From: Monodelphis domestica
Lineage: Eukaryota > Chordata > Mammalia > Didelphimorphia > Didelphidae
Direction: 5' to 3'
Assembly (NCBI RefSeq): GCF_027887165.1
Contig: NC_077232.1
Coordinates: forward strand, 10,205,559-10,269,558
Length of the DNA: 64,000 bases
Position numbers and translations under genes: made by a program. This document shows positions 55,011 to 64,000 of the stretch, piece by piece; position 1 is the stretch's first letter, and every line of letters starts with the position of its first letter. A model generated the notes under the pieces. That model ran no database searches and was not told the DNA's origin. It saw nothing but the letters and a program-made list of their open reading frames with translations.

Positions 55011-55180
55011 GGAGGAGAGGGCAGGACCCAGGATGGGGTAGAGGAGAGGGGAGGGAAGGGGAGGGGAGGGAGGAAGAGAGAGGAAGGGAAAAGGAAGGGG
55101 AGAGGAGAAGAGGGAAGGGGGAAGGAGAGAGGAGGGGAAGAACAAAGGAAAGGGAGGGGAGGAGGAGAGAAGAGGTCCTC
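55011..55180. repeat. Purine-rich (GGGAGA/GGAAG)n low-complexity tract
   Basis: About 170 bp of nearly pure purine on the plus strand. The Arg/Glu/Gly-rich open frames over it are artefacts of composition. Confidence 0.92.
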
Positions 55181-55282
55181 ACTGAGACACAGAGAATAGA
55201 TTGGGAGTAAAGCTCAGGTCAAGGGCCACCTCCTACATGATGCCTTTCCTAAGCACTGTGCTGCTAGTCTCTCTCCCCCTAA

Positions 55283-55523
55283 AATTATTGTTCAGTTATA
55301 TCCCTTTCTTTGTGATCCCATTCAGAGTTTTCTTGGCAAAGATATCAGGAATGGTTTCCCATTTCCTTCTCTAGCTCATTTTCCAAATAAGGAAACTGAG
55401 CAAAGTTAAGTGACTTGCCCAAGGTCACACAGCTAGAAAGTGTCTAAAGCAGGATTTGAACTCAAGAAGATGAATCTTCCTGACTCCAAGTCCACTGCTC
55501 TCTATCCAGTGCATGACCTAGGC
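55283..55523 (-). mobile_element. SINE with RTE-like tail (MAR1-like)
   Basis: Reverse orientation: tail TTTCTTTGTGATCCCATTC...TTCTTGGCAAAGATATCAGG, core ATAAGGAAACTGAGCAAAG, body GACTTGCCCAAGGTCACACA and head near 55500. Confidence 0.85.
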
Positions 55524-55559
55524 CAACCCACCCTAAAATGATCTTGTATTTCCTTTGTA

Positions 55560-56155
55560 TAACGTATACAGGTGTAGTAGTCTCTCGGTAATCGAGGATG
55601 ACAATTGACTTTGTGCATTTTTGTGCACAAAGACACTTGTGCATGAAGATTTAAGTGGAAAAGTTGGTGCACAGAGACAGCCCCACTCTCTCGGCGTTGG
55701 AAGCCTGGGTCCAGTGGCACGAAAAGTCATTACACCTGGAGACTTCCTCAGCTGCATTGGATGGCCGTGTTGTCTTTTGTGCTCCATCATGCCCTAAGCA
55801 CTCCACAGTGCCTTGCTGCGTTGCCATCTCAGCCGTTGAACCTTCTTATTGGTTTCTTCCGCATCTTCAACCAAAGCAGTCTTCACATGCTGGGTGAGCA
55901 AAGCCCTAGTTCACCAGGGGTCGAAGACCTGATGACTACCCTCACAAGGTTTAGCCAGCCTGTTGAAGCCATTGCCCGGGGTGTGGCCTCTGCCGCATGC
56001 TAGCAGCTACTGGGAGCCACAAATGAGAGCTGGATGTCAGGTGGGGGGTCAGAGGCTGGAGAGCTACCCTAGGAGGGCACGACAAGCCCTCCATACCAGA
56101 TATACTACCCCTCCCTGAACACCCCATACACCCCACATATACATATATATTTATG
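55560..56155. other. Unrecognised block, possibly an unnamed interspersed repeat
   Basis: A moderately GC-rich segment starting GGTGTAGTAGTCTCTCGGTA and ending near a CACATATACATATATATT tract. It has frames on both strands (55655-55897 plus, 55533-55790 minus) but none with a motif. I cannot assign it to a family. Confidence 0.4.
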
Positions 56156-56695
56156 AGTACTCTCCAGCCTTATCTCTCAGAGAAAGGACTACTACATCTG
56201 CTCCTCAGGGTTTCCAGAGTCACTGGCCCAAGACCCCATCAGCTGAATCTCCTCTATTAGGGGATGTCAAAAACAGTCCCATTTCATTCAAGCACTGACC
56301 ATTGATTGACTTCTAGAAAGAAAAGATATTTGCTCCCCTGACAGAGTCAGAACAAAGCACAAGCCTGCCCCGGCACCTTGAGATCTTGCTCCCTTCTTCC
56401 ACCTCGGTGTCTGGGAGGAGGGGACTCGGTCTTAGCTCTGTCCCTCCATAGCCTGACCCCACCAAGGCCACATGCACAGAGGCCTGATGGCAGGGTGAGT
56501 CCTTATCTCTGCTCATCCTGGGCTGGATCTCAAAGGTCACTCAGTGCTCTTCTGGGCAACAATGCTGGGACACCAAGGTACGGGTCTCCCTTTGCCTCAA
56601 TTGAAGCACAGAGATTCAATCAGGGAAAGAAGCCAGGCTTGTGTTCAAAGGACCATACGATGGCCTTGGTAGAGAAAGTTTGAAGCCTCATCTCT
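56156..56695. other. Unassigned sequence
   Basis: Frames of 101 (plus, 56378-56683) and 75 codons (minus, 56313-56540) overlap on opposite strands. No support for a gene. Confidence 0.4.
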
Positions 56696-56700
56696 TATGG

Positions 56701-56956
56701 ATAGGGCAGCTCAGTACCAGGCATGGATGGAGTTGGGAAGACGCGAATTTAAAGCCAGTCTTGGACACTCGCTAGCTGTGTGACCCTGGTCAAGTCTCTT
56801 AGCCTCTGTTTGCCTCAGTTTCCCCTTCTATAAAATGGAGATAATAATAAAGCGCCCTCCTCCCAGGATTGTCATGAGCATCAAATGAGAGAATAATTGT
56901 AACATGCTTAAGCCCAGAGCCTGGCACACCATAAGCACCGCAGAAATGTTGGCTCG
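56701..56956 (+). mobile_element. Near full-length MIR-like SINE
   Basis: A tRNA-like head, then GCTAGCTGTGTGACCCTGG, CTCAGTTTCCCCTTCTATAA, AGGATTGTCATGAGCATCAA, and the terminal CCTGGCACACCATAAGCACC. It is the most complete MIR-type copy in the window. Confidence 0.85.
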
Positions 56957-57360
56957 AGTTCTCCATTTTCTCTCTCTGGATGATACCAGGGAAGGAGACC
57001 AGCAGAGCCCCCATGGAGACAGCTGAAGAGACAGACACCCCCGTGAGTCTGACTGGGGAAGCACAGCCTGTTCTGGCTGCCCAGACACCTCGGATCCCTT
57101 CCCCTAAGCACACAGCGGGCAGACCAGAGCGGAAGTCTGGGTCATCCCAGCTCTCCGGGCAGGAGGCTCCTGCGCACCTCCAGGGGGGATTGAGTGGAGT
57201 TGGAGCACTCCCATGTGCTTTGTATGTGCTTCAGGCACCGTCTGGCTGAGCAGAAGCTCCTGGAGGGCAGGCATTCTTGGCTTGGCACCTCGAGGGCTCA
57301 TCCCAATACTTCACTTGGCTAATTCACCACATGTTGATGGCTTAATTGGCCATGGCCAAA
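56957..57360. other. Unassigned sequence
   Basis: Short frames overlap on both strands (56980-57249 plus, 57104-57301 minus). No motif is recognised. Confidence 0.4.
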
Positions 57361-57365
57361 GAGAG

Positions 57366-57590
57366 AGCAGTGAGGTGGGGCCGTGGATAGAACCCTCCAT
57401 CGGTGTGGGATCAGGAAGACTCGTCTTCATGAGTTCAAATCTCTCCACCCTCTTTGCCTCAGTTCCTCCTCTATAAAATGAACTGGAGAAGGAAGTGGCA
57501 AATCAGTTCAGTGTTCCTGCCAAGAAAACTCCCTAGAATGGGGTCGCTAAGAGTCAGCCACAACAGCAACAGCTGAACAACAATAGAGAT
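57366..57590 (+). mobile_element. SINE with RTE-like tail, internal deletion
   Basis: Head GGGGCCGTGGATAGAACC, tail CTGGAGAAGGAAGTGGCAAA...GGGTCGCTAAGAGTCAG...GCTGAACAACAATA. The body motif GTGTGACCCTGGGCAAGTC is missing. Confidence 0.82.
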
Positions 57591-57615
57591 TCCATTTTAG
57601 GAATACTTTGATAGC

Positions 57616-57730
57616 TGATTCTGGGTGACCCTGGATAAGTCACTTGACCCTCATTGCCTAGCCTCACCGCTCTTCTGCCTTAGAACCAATACACAGCATT
57701 GATTCTAGGATGGAAGGTCAGGGTTTAAAT
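57616..57730 (+). mobile_element. 5'-truncated tRNA-derived SINE
   Basis: It starts at GATTCTGGGTGACCCTGG and ends with GATGGAAGGTCAGGGTTT followed by a TATATATA run. Confidence 0.88.
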
Positions 57731-58088
57731 ATATATATATATGATGGGTAAAAAGGATCCAAGTCCAGGAGAATGGATTAAGGAGGAAACCCAACTTAGA
57801 ACCAGTTTGGGAGTTTCTCCTCGGATCATCTGAAGAGATCAGCATTATGGCCCTGCCAAGGGCAGGAGCCCTTTTCCCATCGTCTCAGGGGTGTAGAGTA
57901 GATCACTGGTGAGGTCTCTGATGACTCCTGGCTGGAGAATGACTGAGGATCATCAAAGAAGCAATTGAATAGTTTTTAGTGACCAGTTTTCCTATTAGAG
58001 TGTCAATCCCAGACTGTATTTTAATGTGTTCTGATCTTTGTTGAAGATTCCTGTGTTACCTCTCACTGTCTAGGGGTAGAAAGATGTC
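57731..58088. other. Unassigned sequence
   Basis: No recognised element or gene. Confidence 0.4.
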
Positions 58089-58089
58089 C

Positions 58090-58477
58090 AAGGGAGCAGC
58101 TAGGTAGCACAGTGGAGAGAGAGGCAGGCCTGGCGTTGGGAGAACCTAGGTTCAAATATGGCCTTACATGCTGTGTCATCTGGGGCAAGTGCCTTAACTC
58201 CTCCTGCCTAGCCCTCACCACTCTTCTGTCTTAGAATTGCTACTAAGGGGGGTAGCTGGGTAGCTCAGTGAATTGAGAACCAGGCCTAGAGAGGGGAGGT
58301 CCTAGGTTCAAATCTGGCCTCAGACACTTCCCAGCTGTGTGACCCTGGGCAAGTCACTTGACCTCCATTGCCTAGCCCTTACCACTCTTCTGCCTTGGAG
58401 CCAATACCCAGTATTGACTCCAAGACGGAAGGTAAGGGTTAAAAAAGAATTGCTACTAAGGCAGAAAGTAAGGGAAG
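58090..58477 (+). mobile_element. Older tRNA-derived SINE, split by a younger one
   Basis: The head and body run to 58248 (ending AGAATTGCTACTAAGG) and the tail resumes at 58446 with the same 16 bp, then CAGAAAGTAAGGG. The head differs more from the family than the nested copy does. Confidence 0.85.
58249..58445 (+). mobile_element. Young-looking SINE nested in an older SINE
   Basis: Full-length copy with a perfect 16-bp target duplication AGAATTGCTACTAAGG (58233-58248 and 58446-58461). Confidence 0.95.
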
Positions 58478-58848
<371 letters not shown>

Positions 58849-59044
58849 AACCAAAGGCATGGGGATATTATGTCAATTTGGACATTTCTTCCTCTAAGTG
58901 AAGAGGCTTAGACAGAATAATAATGTTGAGGCTGAAATGCAGGGTACAGTGTTGACCTTTTATCTCTTCAGGCTGGCCTAGCTAGCGTCCTGGGTCCATC
59001 CTCTAAAGCTGTTACTAGAAATTTTTGCACTCAGAACAAGCAGT
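58849..59044. other. Unassigned sequence
   Basis: Short spacer between the microsatellite and the LINE-1. Nothing recognised. Confidence 0.4.
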
Positions 59045-59060
59045 AAGAAACGGGTCCCCA

Positions 59061-59770
59061 CAATTTGGAACTATGCCCAAAGGGCACTAAAAGACTGTCT
59101 GCCCTTTGATCCAGCCATAGCACTGCTGGGTTTGTACCCCAAAGAGATAATAAGGAAAAAGACTTGTACAAGAATATTCATAGCTGCACTCTTTGTGGTG
59201 GCCAAAAATTGGAAAACGAGGGGATGCCCTTCCATTGGGGAATGGCTGAACAAATTGTGGTATATGTTGGTGATGGAACACTATTGTGATGAAAGGAATA
59301 ATAAAGTGGAGGAATTCCATGTGAACTGGAAAGACCTCCAGGAAGTGATGCAGAGCGAAAGGAGCAGAACCAGGACTGTACACAGAGACTGATACACTGT
59401 GGTACAATCGAAGGTGATGGACTTCTCCATTAGTGTCAATGCAATATCCCTGAACAATCTGCAGGGATCTAAAAAACACTATCCACAAGCAGAAGATAAA
59501 CTGTGGGAGTGGAAACACTGAGGAAAAGCAACTGCTTGACTACAGGGGTGGAGAGGATATGACTGAGGAGAGACTCTAAATGAACACTCTAATGCAAATA
59601 CCAACAACATGGAAATGGGTTCGAATCAAGAACACATGTGATACCCAGTGGAATCGGGCATCGGCTATGGGGGATGGGGGGGTAGAAAATGATCTTTGTC
59701 TTTAATGAATAATGCTTGGAAATGGTCAAATAAAATATTATAAAATTAAAAAAAAAACAAAAACAAAAAA
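59061..59770 (+). mobile_element. Young-looking LINE-1 ORF2 C-terminus and 3' end
   Basis: 710 bp, 5'-truncated, with flanks AAGAAACGGGTCCCCA (59045-59060) and AAGAAATGGGTCCCCA (59771-59786). The ORF2p C-terminus is well kept (frame 59132-59392: CTRIFIAALFVVAKNWKTRG, then LWYMLVMEHYCDE). A deletion of about 5 bp near 59374 shifts the last residues, by comparison with 28040-28070. It has a long A-rich tail. Confidence 0.93.
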
Positions 59771-59786
59771 AAGAAATGGGTCCCCA

Positions 59787-60870
59787 GTCAGAGGGTGAGG
59801 ATAGGCCGTCACTCCAAGTGGGGACAAGGAGACTGTGGGAGGGAGATGTGATGCTATTTGGCGAGGGGGCTTGGGGGGGGTTCTAGTGCCTCTGGTGGGA
59901 GGCTTGCTGAGCCCTTTCGGGGCTGCTGTCTTCCTTTGGTGTCTCCCTGCCATGTAGCTCTTGCTGGGTGAAGCCTCACAGCAGTAAACTATCTCTATGG
60001 GTAACTGCCGAGCCTTCAGGCCATGGGAGGGTGGGGAGGTGCCTGCCCCAGGCTTGTGGAGACGGGACAGTCTGTTCCAATGGCCAGTCCAGGCCATGAG
60101 GGCAGCAGAAGTGGGCACGAAGGAGAGCTTAGAGCTCGCTCAGACAATGACAATGCCAAGGTCATTTGCTGCCTCTGGGGCCATGAGCCGCCTTGACTTT
60201 GGTCTTTGGGTGGCCCTGGAAGGGCGCGATGCTGATGCCTGCAGATCCACCTTCCTTAATTCAGCGAGTGCCTGAGTCAAAAGTGTCCCCAGGGATGTCC
60301 TCTTGGTTCTCCTCCTGGGAAGGACAAAGCCCAACTGGCCAAGCATGGGGCGCTCAGCCCACATCAGGAGCGACTGCTCTAACGGGTTATTCTGGCTAAT
60401 TCGCCGCTGATCTCTGCGGATCCTACAGAGGAGGAGGATTGCGGATCCTGCAACACGCTCCAAAACTGAGCTCTGGAGGACATTCCCGTGGTTCCTGCCT
60501 TTCGGCTAAAGGGACTTCATGGAGCACCAGCTAAGACATCCTTGGAGGGTGGCCTCGAGTCCAGCGGAGGGGCTTTGAGGCCTCCAGAGTCGTGTTATTC
60601 CACTGAACTGCCTGCCACTCGCCGCACACTTCGAGGGTCCTAAACGGGCTTAACTTTCCCAGGCTCCTCGGTTCCCATCAAGCGTGCGGCTTCCTCCGGC
60701 TCACAATGGGCTTTTATCTCTAACCAGCTGCAAAATCTATTTAGGAAAGAAGCTCACTTCCCCTCTGCGATTCTAAATGTGGGCTTCCACAGATTTATTT
60801 TAGAAACTGGAGATGTTTTCTCCATGCCTGTGTCCAGCTGGATGGATTAGAATAAGGAAAACAGTAGAGT
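59787..60870. other. CpG-richer unassigned block
   Basis: By eye this stretch holds several tens of CpG dinucleotides, many at 60150-60700, far more than the flanks. Frames of 126 (59738-60118 minus), 107 (60140-60463 minus) and 92 codons (59997-60275 plus) have no motif I know. It could be a CpG island, an exon-bearing segment, or just a GC-rich patch. Confidence 0.4.
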
Positions 60871-60874
60871 ATAA

Positions 60875-61290
60875 TGAGAGCCAGCTAGGTAGTGCAGTGG
60901 ATAGAGCCCTGGGCTTGGAAGAAGGAAGACTCATCTTCATACATTCCAACCTGGTCTCAGCTACTTATTTGCTGTGCGACTCCGTGCAGGTCACTTAACT
61001 CTGTTTGCCTCAGTTTCCTCATCTGTCAAATGAGCTAGAGAAGCAAATGTCAAACCACTCCAGTATCTCAGCTGTGTGTCCCTAGGCAAATCACTTAACT
61101 CTGTTTGCCTCAGTTTCCTCATCTGTCAAATGAACTAGAGAAGCAAATGTCAAACCACTCCAGTATCTTAGCTGTGTGTCCCTGGGCAAGTCACTTAACC
61201 CCCATTGCCTAGCCCTTACTGCTTTTTGGCCTTAAAATCAAAACTTAATCTCAATTCTAAGGCAGAAGGTAAAGGTTTTGAAAAAGGCTA
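60875..61290 (+). mobile_element. Chimeric SINE with a 100-bp tandem duplication
   Basis: The head and core are of the RTE-tailed type. The segment with TCACTTAACTCTGTTTGCCT occurs at 60991 and again at 61091, a 100-bp period. After the second copy the sequence passes into the tail of the common SINE (CACTTAACCCCCATTGCC, ending GAAGGTAAAGGTTTTG). Confidence 0.88.
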
Positions 61291-61444
61291 CATTGAGGAA
61301 AAGAGATGACCCCAAGAAGGACCATGAGAGGATAGAATGGTGAAAACATACCACAGAGAGAAATTCGTCTGAAACAGATCTCGGGGAGTTAGTGGACCAC
61401 ATGAGGCAGCCACGTGACCTTGGCAGTGGCCAGAAGGATCCTGT
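61291..61444. other. Unassigned sequence
   Basis: No recognised element or gene. Confidence 0.4.
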
Positions 61445-61632
61445 ATTCTTAGAATGAATTAAGGATCAGAGCATGTCAGAGATGGAACAAATCTCAGGCC
61501 ATGTGGTCCAATCCACTGAAAAAAGAGCCCCTCCACAAGAGGTTATCCAGCCTCTGTGTGAAGATTTATAGTGACTAGGAGCCCATTCATCACCTCCCAA
61601 GGCAGCTCATTCTACTTTAGATACCTCTAACT
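61445..61632 (-). mobile_element. CR1/L3-like LINE relic
   Basis: GATGGAACAAATCTCAGGCC, ATGTGGTCCAATCCACTG, CAAGAGGTTATCCAGCCTCT and CACCTCCCAAGGCAGCTCATTC follow the order of the CR1-type 3' end, in reverse orientation. Confidence 0.65.
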
Positions 61633-61868
61633 GTGGGACTGCTAGGTAGCACAGAGGATAGAGTCCTGGACCTGAGTTCAAATCCAACCTCAGATACTTA
61701 CTAGCTGTATGACTCCAGGAAAATCACTTCATCCTGTTTGCCTCAGTTTCCTCATCTGTAAAATGAGCTAGAGAAGGAAATAGCAAGCCACTCCAGTGCC
61801 TTTGTCAAGAAAACCTCAAATGGGATCCCAAAGAATCAGGCATGACTAATTGACTAAACAACAATAAA
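61633..61868 (+). mobile_element. SINE with RTE-like tail (MAR1-like)
   Basis: Complete copy: GGGACTGCTAGGTAGCACAG head, CTCAGTTTCCTCATCTGTAA core and the tail CTAGAGAAGGAAATAGCAAG...GACTAAACAACAATAAAA. Confidence 0.9.
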
Positions 61869-62955
61869 ACCAGAATAGCTTGCCTCAAGAGGTAGAGGTT
61901 TCCCTCTCCCTACCATTCTTCAAACTTACTTTATGAGCACTTTTACCTTTGGTTTAGTGGGGTCTTGGGGTCTTGGTCAAGAAGGAATTGACCTGATGGC
62001 TCCTGGACTTTCCTCCCTGAAATTCAAACAATCTACCCCACATCAGAAGGGTGCCATTGACAGAAGGCTGTCAACTTCCCTGTGATTCTGAGAAGGACAC
62101 GATCCCTATCCCCAAGGCCTTCCTCTTCATGGGTAGCAGCTCCTCACCTTCATATTCTAGAGAGTGTGACTAGTATGGATTTAGTCCATTGGGATCTTAG
62201 TTGGAGCTCCCATCCCTTGGGAAAGTCCTGTATCCCAGTGAGCTCTAATTGCATGAAGGTGATAAAACAGTTATCCATAGAGGAATGAATTTATTATATT
62301 TAATTACTTTACTCATTGCCAAAGAGGCAATTAAAGCCATTAGGTAGTAAAACAATTCATCTATGGCTACGTGTATAACTCCTCCCAGAGTTCAGCAGTC
62401 CTTAACCAGTCTATAAACTCCCCCTAAGCCCAGAATGTTCAAAAGAAGCCAGTCAAGGTGCCTAGTCATAGCCTCTTTGTTGTACTCCCTTGAGAAGCAT
62501 AGAGGCTTCCCAACTATTTCCTCCTTGTGGCCCAAGTGTCGCTGTTAGACTTTCCCACTTATGACCTCCAAAGTAATTTCTGCGATGTGAGAAACCGATT
62601 CTGATGTCACTGCTTCTCTTGTCAGTTCTGTCAAAGGCAGCATCCTTTGATCCTTCTCTCTGGTTGGTCCTCGATGTGGCTGCTCATGGATGGGATTGTA
62701 TTGGCTGGTGATATCACCTCACAATTTATCCATCATTACTAAAGTACAGGTCAGGTGTGAAAAAGAAACCCATCAGGCCCCACTGCCATCTTGGCTTCCC
62801 TTCTTGTCCCAAAGTTCCTCCTGCCAGCTGCCTTGTCACTTCCTCTCTCAGTGGCCAGAAACCTGACCTTGTATGCCTGAATCTCTACATCTGTAAAATA
62901 AAGGAGTTGGACAAGATGACCTCTAAAGCCCTGTCCAGCTCTAAATTTACAATCC
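61869..62955. other. Mostly unassigned, with a CR1/L3-like tail at 62880-62955
   Basis: Near the right end, TCTACATCTGTAAAATAAAG...GACAAGATGACCTCTAAAGC...CCAGCTCTAAATTTACAATC fits a CR1/L3-type tail. No gene is supported in the rest. Confidence 0.45.
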
Positions 62956-62959
62956 TATC

Positions 62960-64000
62960 ACCTTCCTCCTCCCCGCTCTGTGTCACCATGTTAGTTACAG
63001 CAGAAGGAGAAGGGGTGAGGGACCTTAGAGCCCAGTCTCCTCTCACTCCTCATCTTTCTTGACCTCTCAACAGCACTTGACACTTTTGCCCACCATCCCC
63101 TCCAGAAGACGCTCTTCTCTAGGTTTTGGCACTACTTTCCTCAGTTCTCCTCCTCCCTGCCACACTACTTCTTCTCAGGCTCCTCTATTGATCTCCATCT
63201 AGGTCATGCCACTAACTGTGGGCGTCCCCCAAGGCTCAATTATGGGCCCTCTTCCTTTCTCTCCCCTCTCTCAGTGGCCTCATAGCTCTCATGGGAGCTA
63301 TGCTTCGTTTCTATGCAGATGCCCCCCATTTCTATTACAGGTATCCCTTCCTCATCACAGGGGTGAGGGGCACGGCACCCCTGCAATCTGGAAAATCCAA
63401 GTAAAACTTCTTGGCCCTCCTGTCACACTAGAGAAGAAGTCTGAATTTCTCATCATCTTTTATTGTTTACAGTAAAAGAAATTGTGTCTATTTATGGCAT
63501 TAAAAGATGAAATGTGCTGATATTATTCAATACTACACATACATTTTATGCACTTCTGAGTTCCTAAACGTTTTCTGTATCTTTCCTGGCCTTTATGTGT
63601 CATCTGCAGCTTCTGTAAAAGTCCAGAAACTTCCCGTTTAATTTCTTATGGCAGCTTGAGTTATATTATATCACGATATGGAAGGGATACCCATATATAT
63701 GGGACTCCATCTCTCTCGGGCTTTAGGCCAACTGAACATTTCAACTCGGTATCTCGCTGGCAGTTCAAACTCAATATTCCCAAAATAAAATTTATCTTCT
63801 GTCTCCAAACACCTCCCTCTTCTGAACTTCCCTATTACAATCCTGTTTGCTTTCCAAATTTTCCTAGTACCACCACCTTCTAGCGATCCAAGCTTTCAGC
63901 CTTGGAGAGAGACTGGACTCCTCACGCTCCTTCACCGCACAGAACCAAAGCAGTTGGCAAATCTCATCATTTCTATCTCTATGACTCTCCAGTATATTCC
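62960..64000 (+). pseudogene. L2 LINE ORF2 relic (reverse transcriptase)
   Basis: The plus strand carries broken L2 RT: LDLSTAFDT-like coding near 63065 (written as CTTGACCTCTCAACAGCACT), then VGVPQGSIMGPLPFS in the frame 63206-63475. The catalytic YADD region near 63315 reads as a shifted YAD. The later part, 63656-63883, has LNIPKIKFIFCLQTPPSSEL. About 180 bp between the two parts (63476-63655) do not look like L2. The element runs off the end of the window. Confidence 0.8.

Noticed and set aside
54915..55210. Arg/Glu/Gly-rich frames
   Set aside because: They follow from the purine-rich low-complexity tract.

Overview
The window reads as a stretch of marsupial genomic DNA. The basis is composition: about twenty copies of one tRNA-derived SINE with marsupial character (Pol III A and B boxes in the head, a tail ending in a GGTAAGGGTT-like string), a second SINE type with an RTE-like tail, marsupial-type LINE-1 3' ends, a BovB-like RTE element, and older L2, CR1/L3 and MIR relics. 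Family names are from memory, and the species cannot be fixed from the sequence. I find no convincing host protein-coding gene, no tRNA or rRNA gene and no CRISPR array. The window looks like intergenic or intronic DNA built mostly from transposed elements.

Layout. 1-3.0 kb: a LINE-1 split by a 1.6 kb LTR-like insertion that itself holds a solo LTR. 3.0-5.7 kb: LINE-1 pieces, a foldback, a TG microsatellite and two SINEs. 6.7-7.8 kb: one LTR inside another, in opposite orientation. 9.1-17.4 kb: a broken gammaretrovirus-like provirus. It has a CpG-rich LTR-like block at about 9.5-10.8 kb, pol on the minus strand at 12.0-14.77 kb, gag on the plus strand at 14.77-15.7 kb, and a solo LTR that landed next to gag. 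19.0-20.8 kb: two opposed LINE-1 pieces and a second, smaller integrase relic. 23.6-26.6 kb: an RTE element with a LINE-1 inside it, followed by a short LTR. 27.4-30.6 kb: microsatellites, LINE-1 and SINE copies. 31.5-36.2 kb: two more solo LTRs of the family at 15.9 kb, one of them inside a LINE-1. 36.2-43.1 kb: low-repeat sequence, one more LTR, CR1-like and L2 relics, SINEs. 44.0-50.1 kb: one long minus-strand LINE-1 reaching back to ORF1-like sequence and carrying at least five later insertions. 50.8-54.7 kb: LINE-1 tails, SINEs and a 16-bp minisatellite. 55-62 kb: low-repeat and CpG-richer DNA, a 370-bp polypurine microsatellite, one young-looking LINE-1 tail and several SINEs. 63-64 kb: an L2 reverse-transcriptase relic.

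The useful information is the insertion history. Target-site duplications can be read directly for many elements: 4 bp for LTRs, 12-18 bp for SINEs and LINE-1s. They give a relative order for several nests. Every viral or retrotransposon reading frame I found is broken by stops, frameshifts, truncation or loss of catalytic residues, so nothing here appears able to move by itself. I did not find a new biological system. The most unusual items are the gag/pol inversion, the triple-used target site near 34 kb, the minisatellite inside a LINE-1, the chimeric SINE at 60.9 kb, and two CpG-rich blocks whose nature I could not settle.
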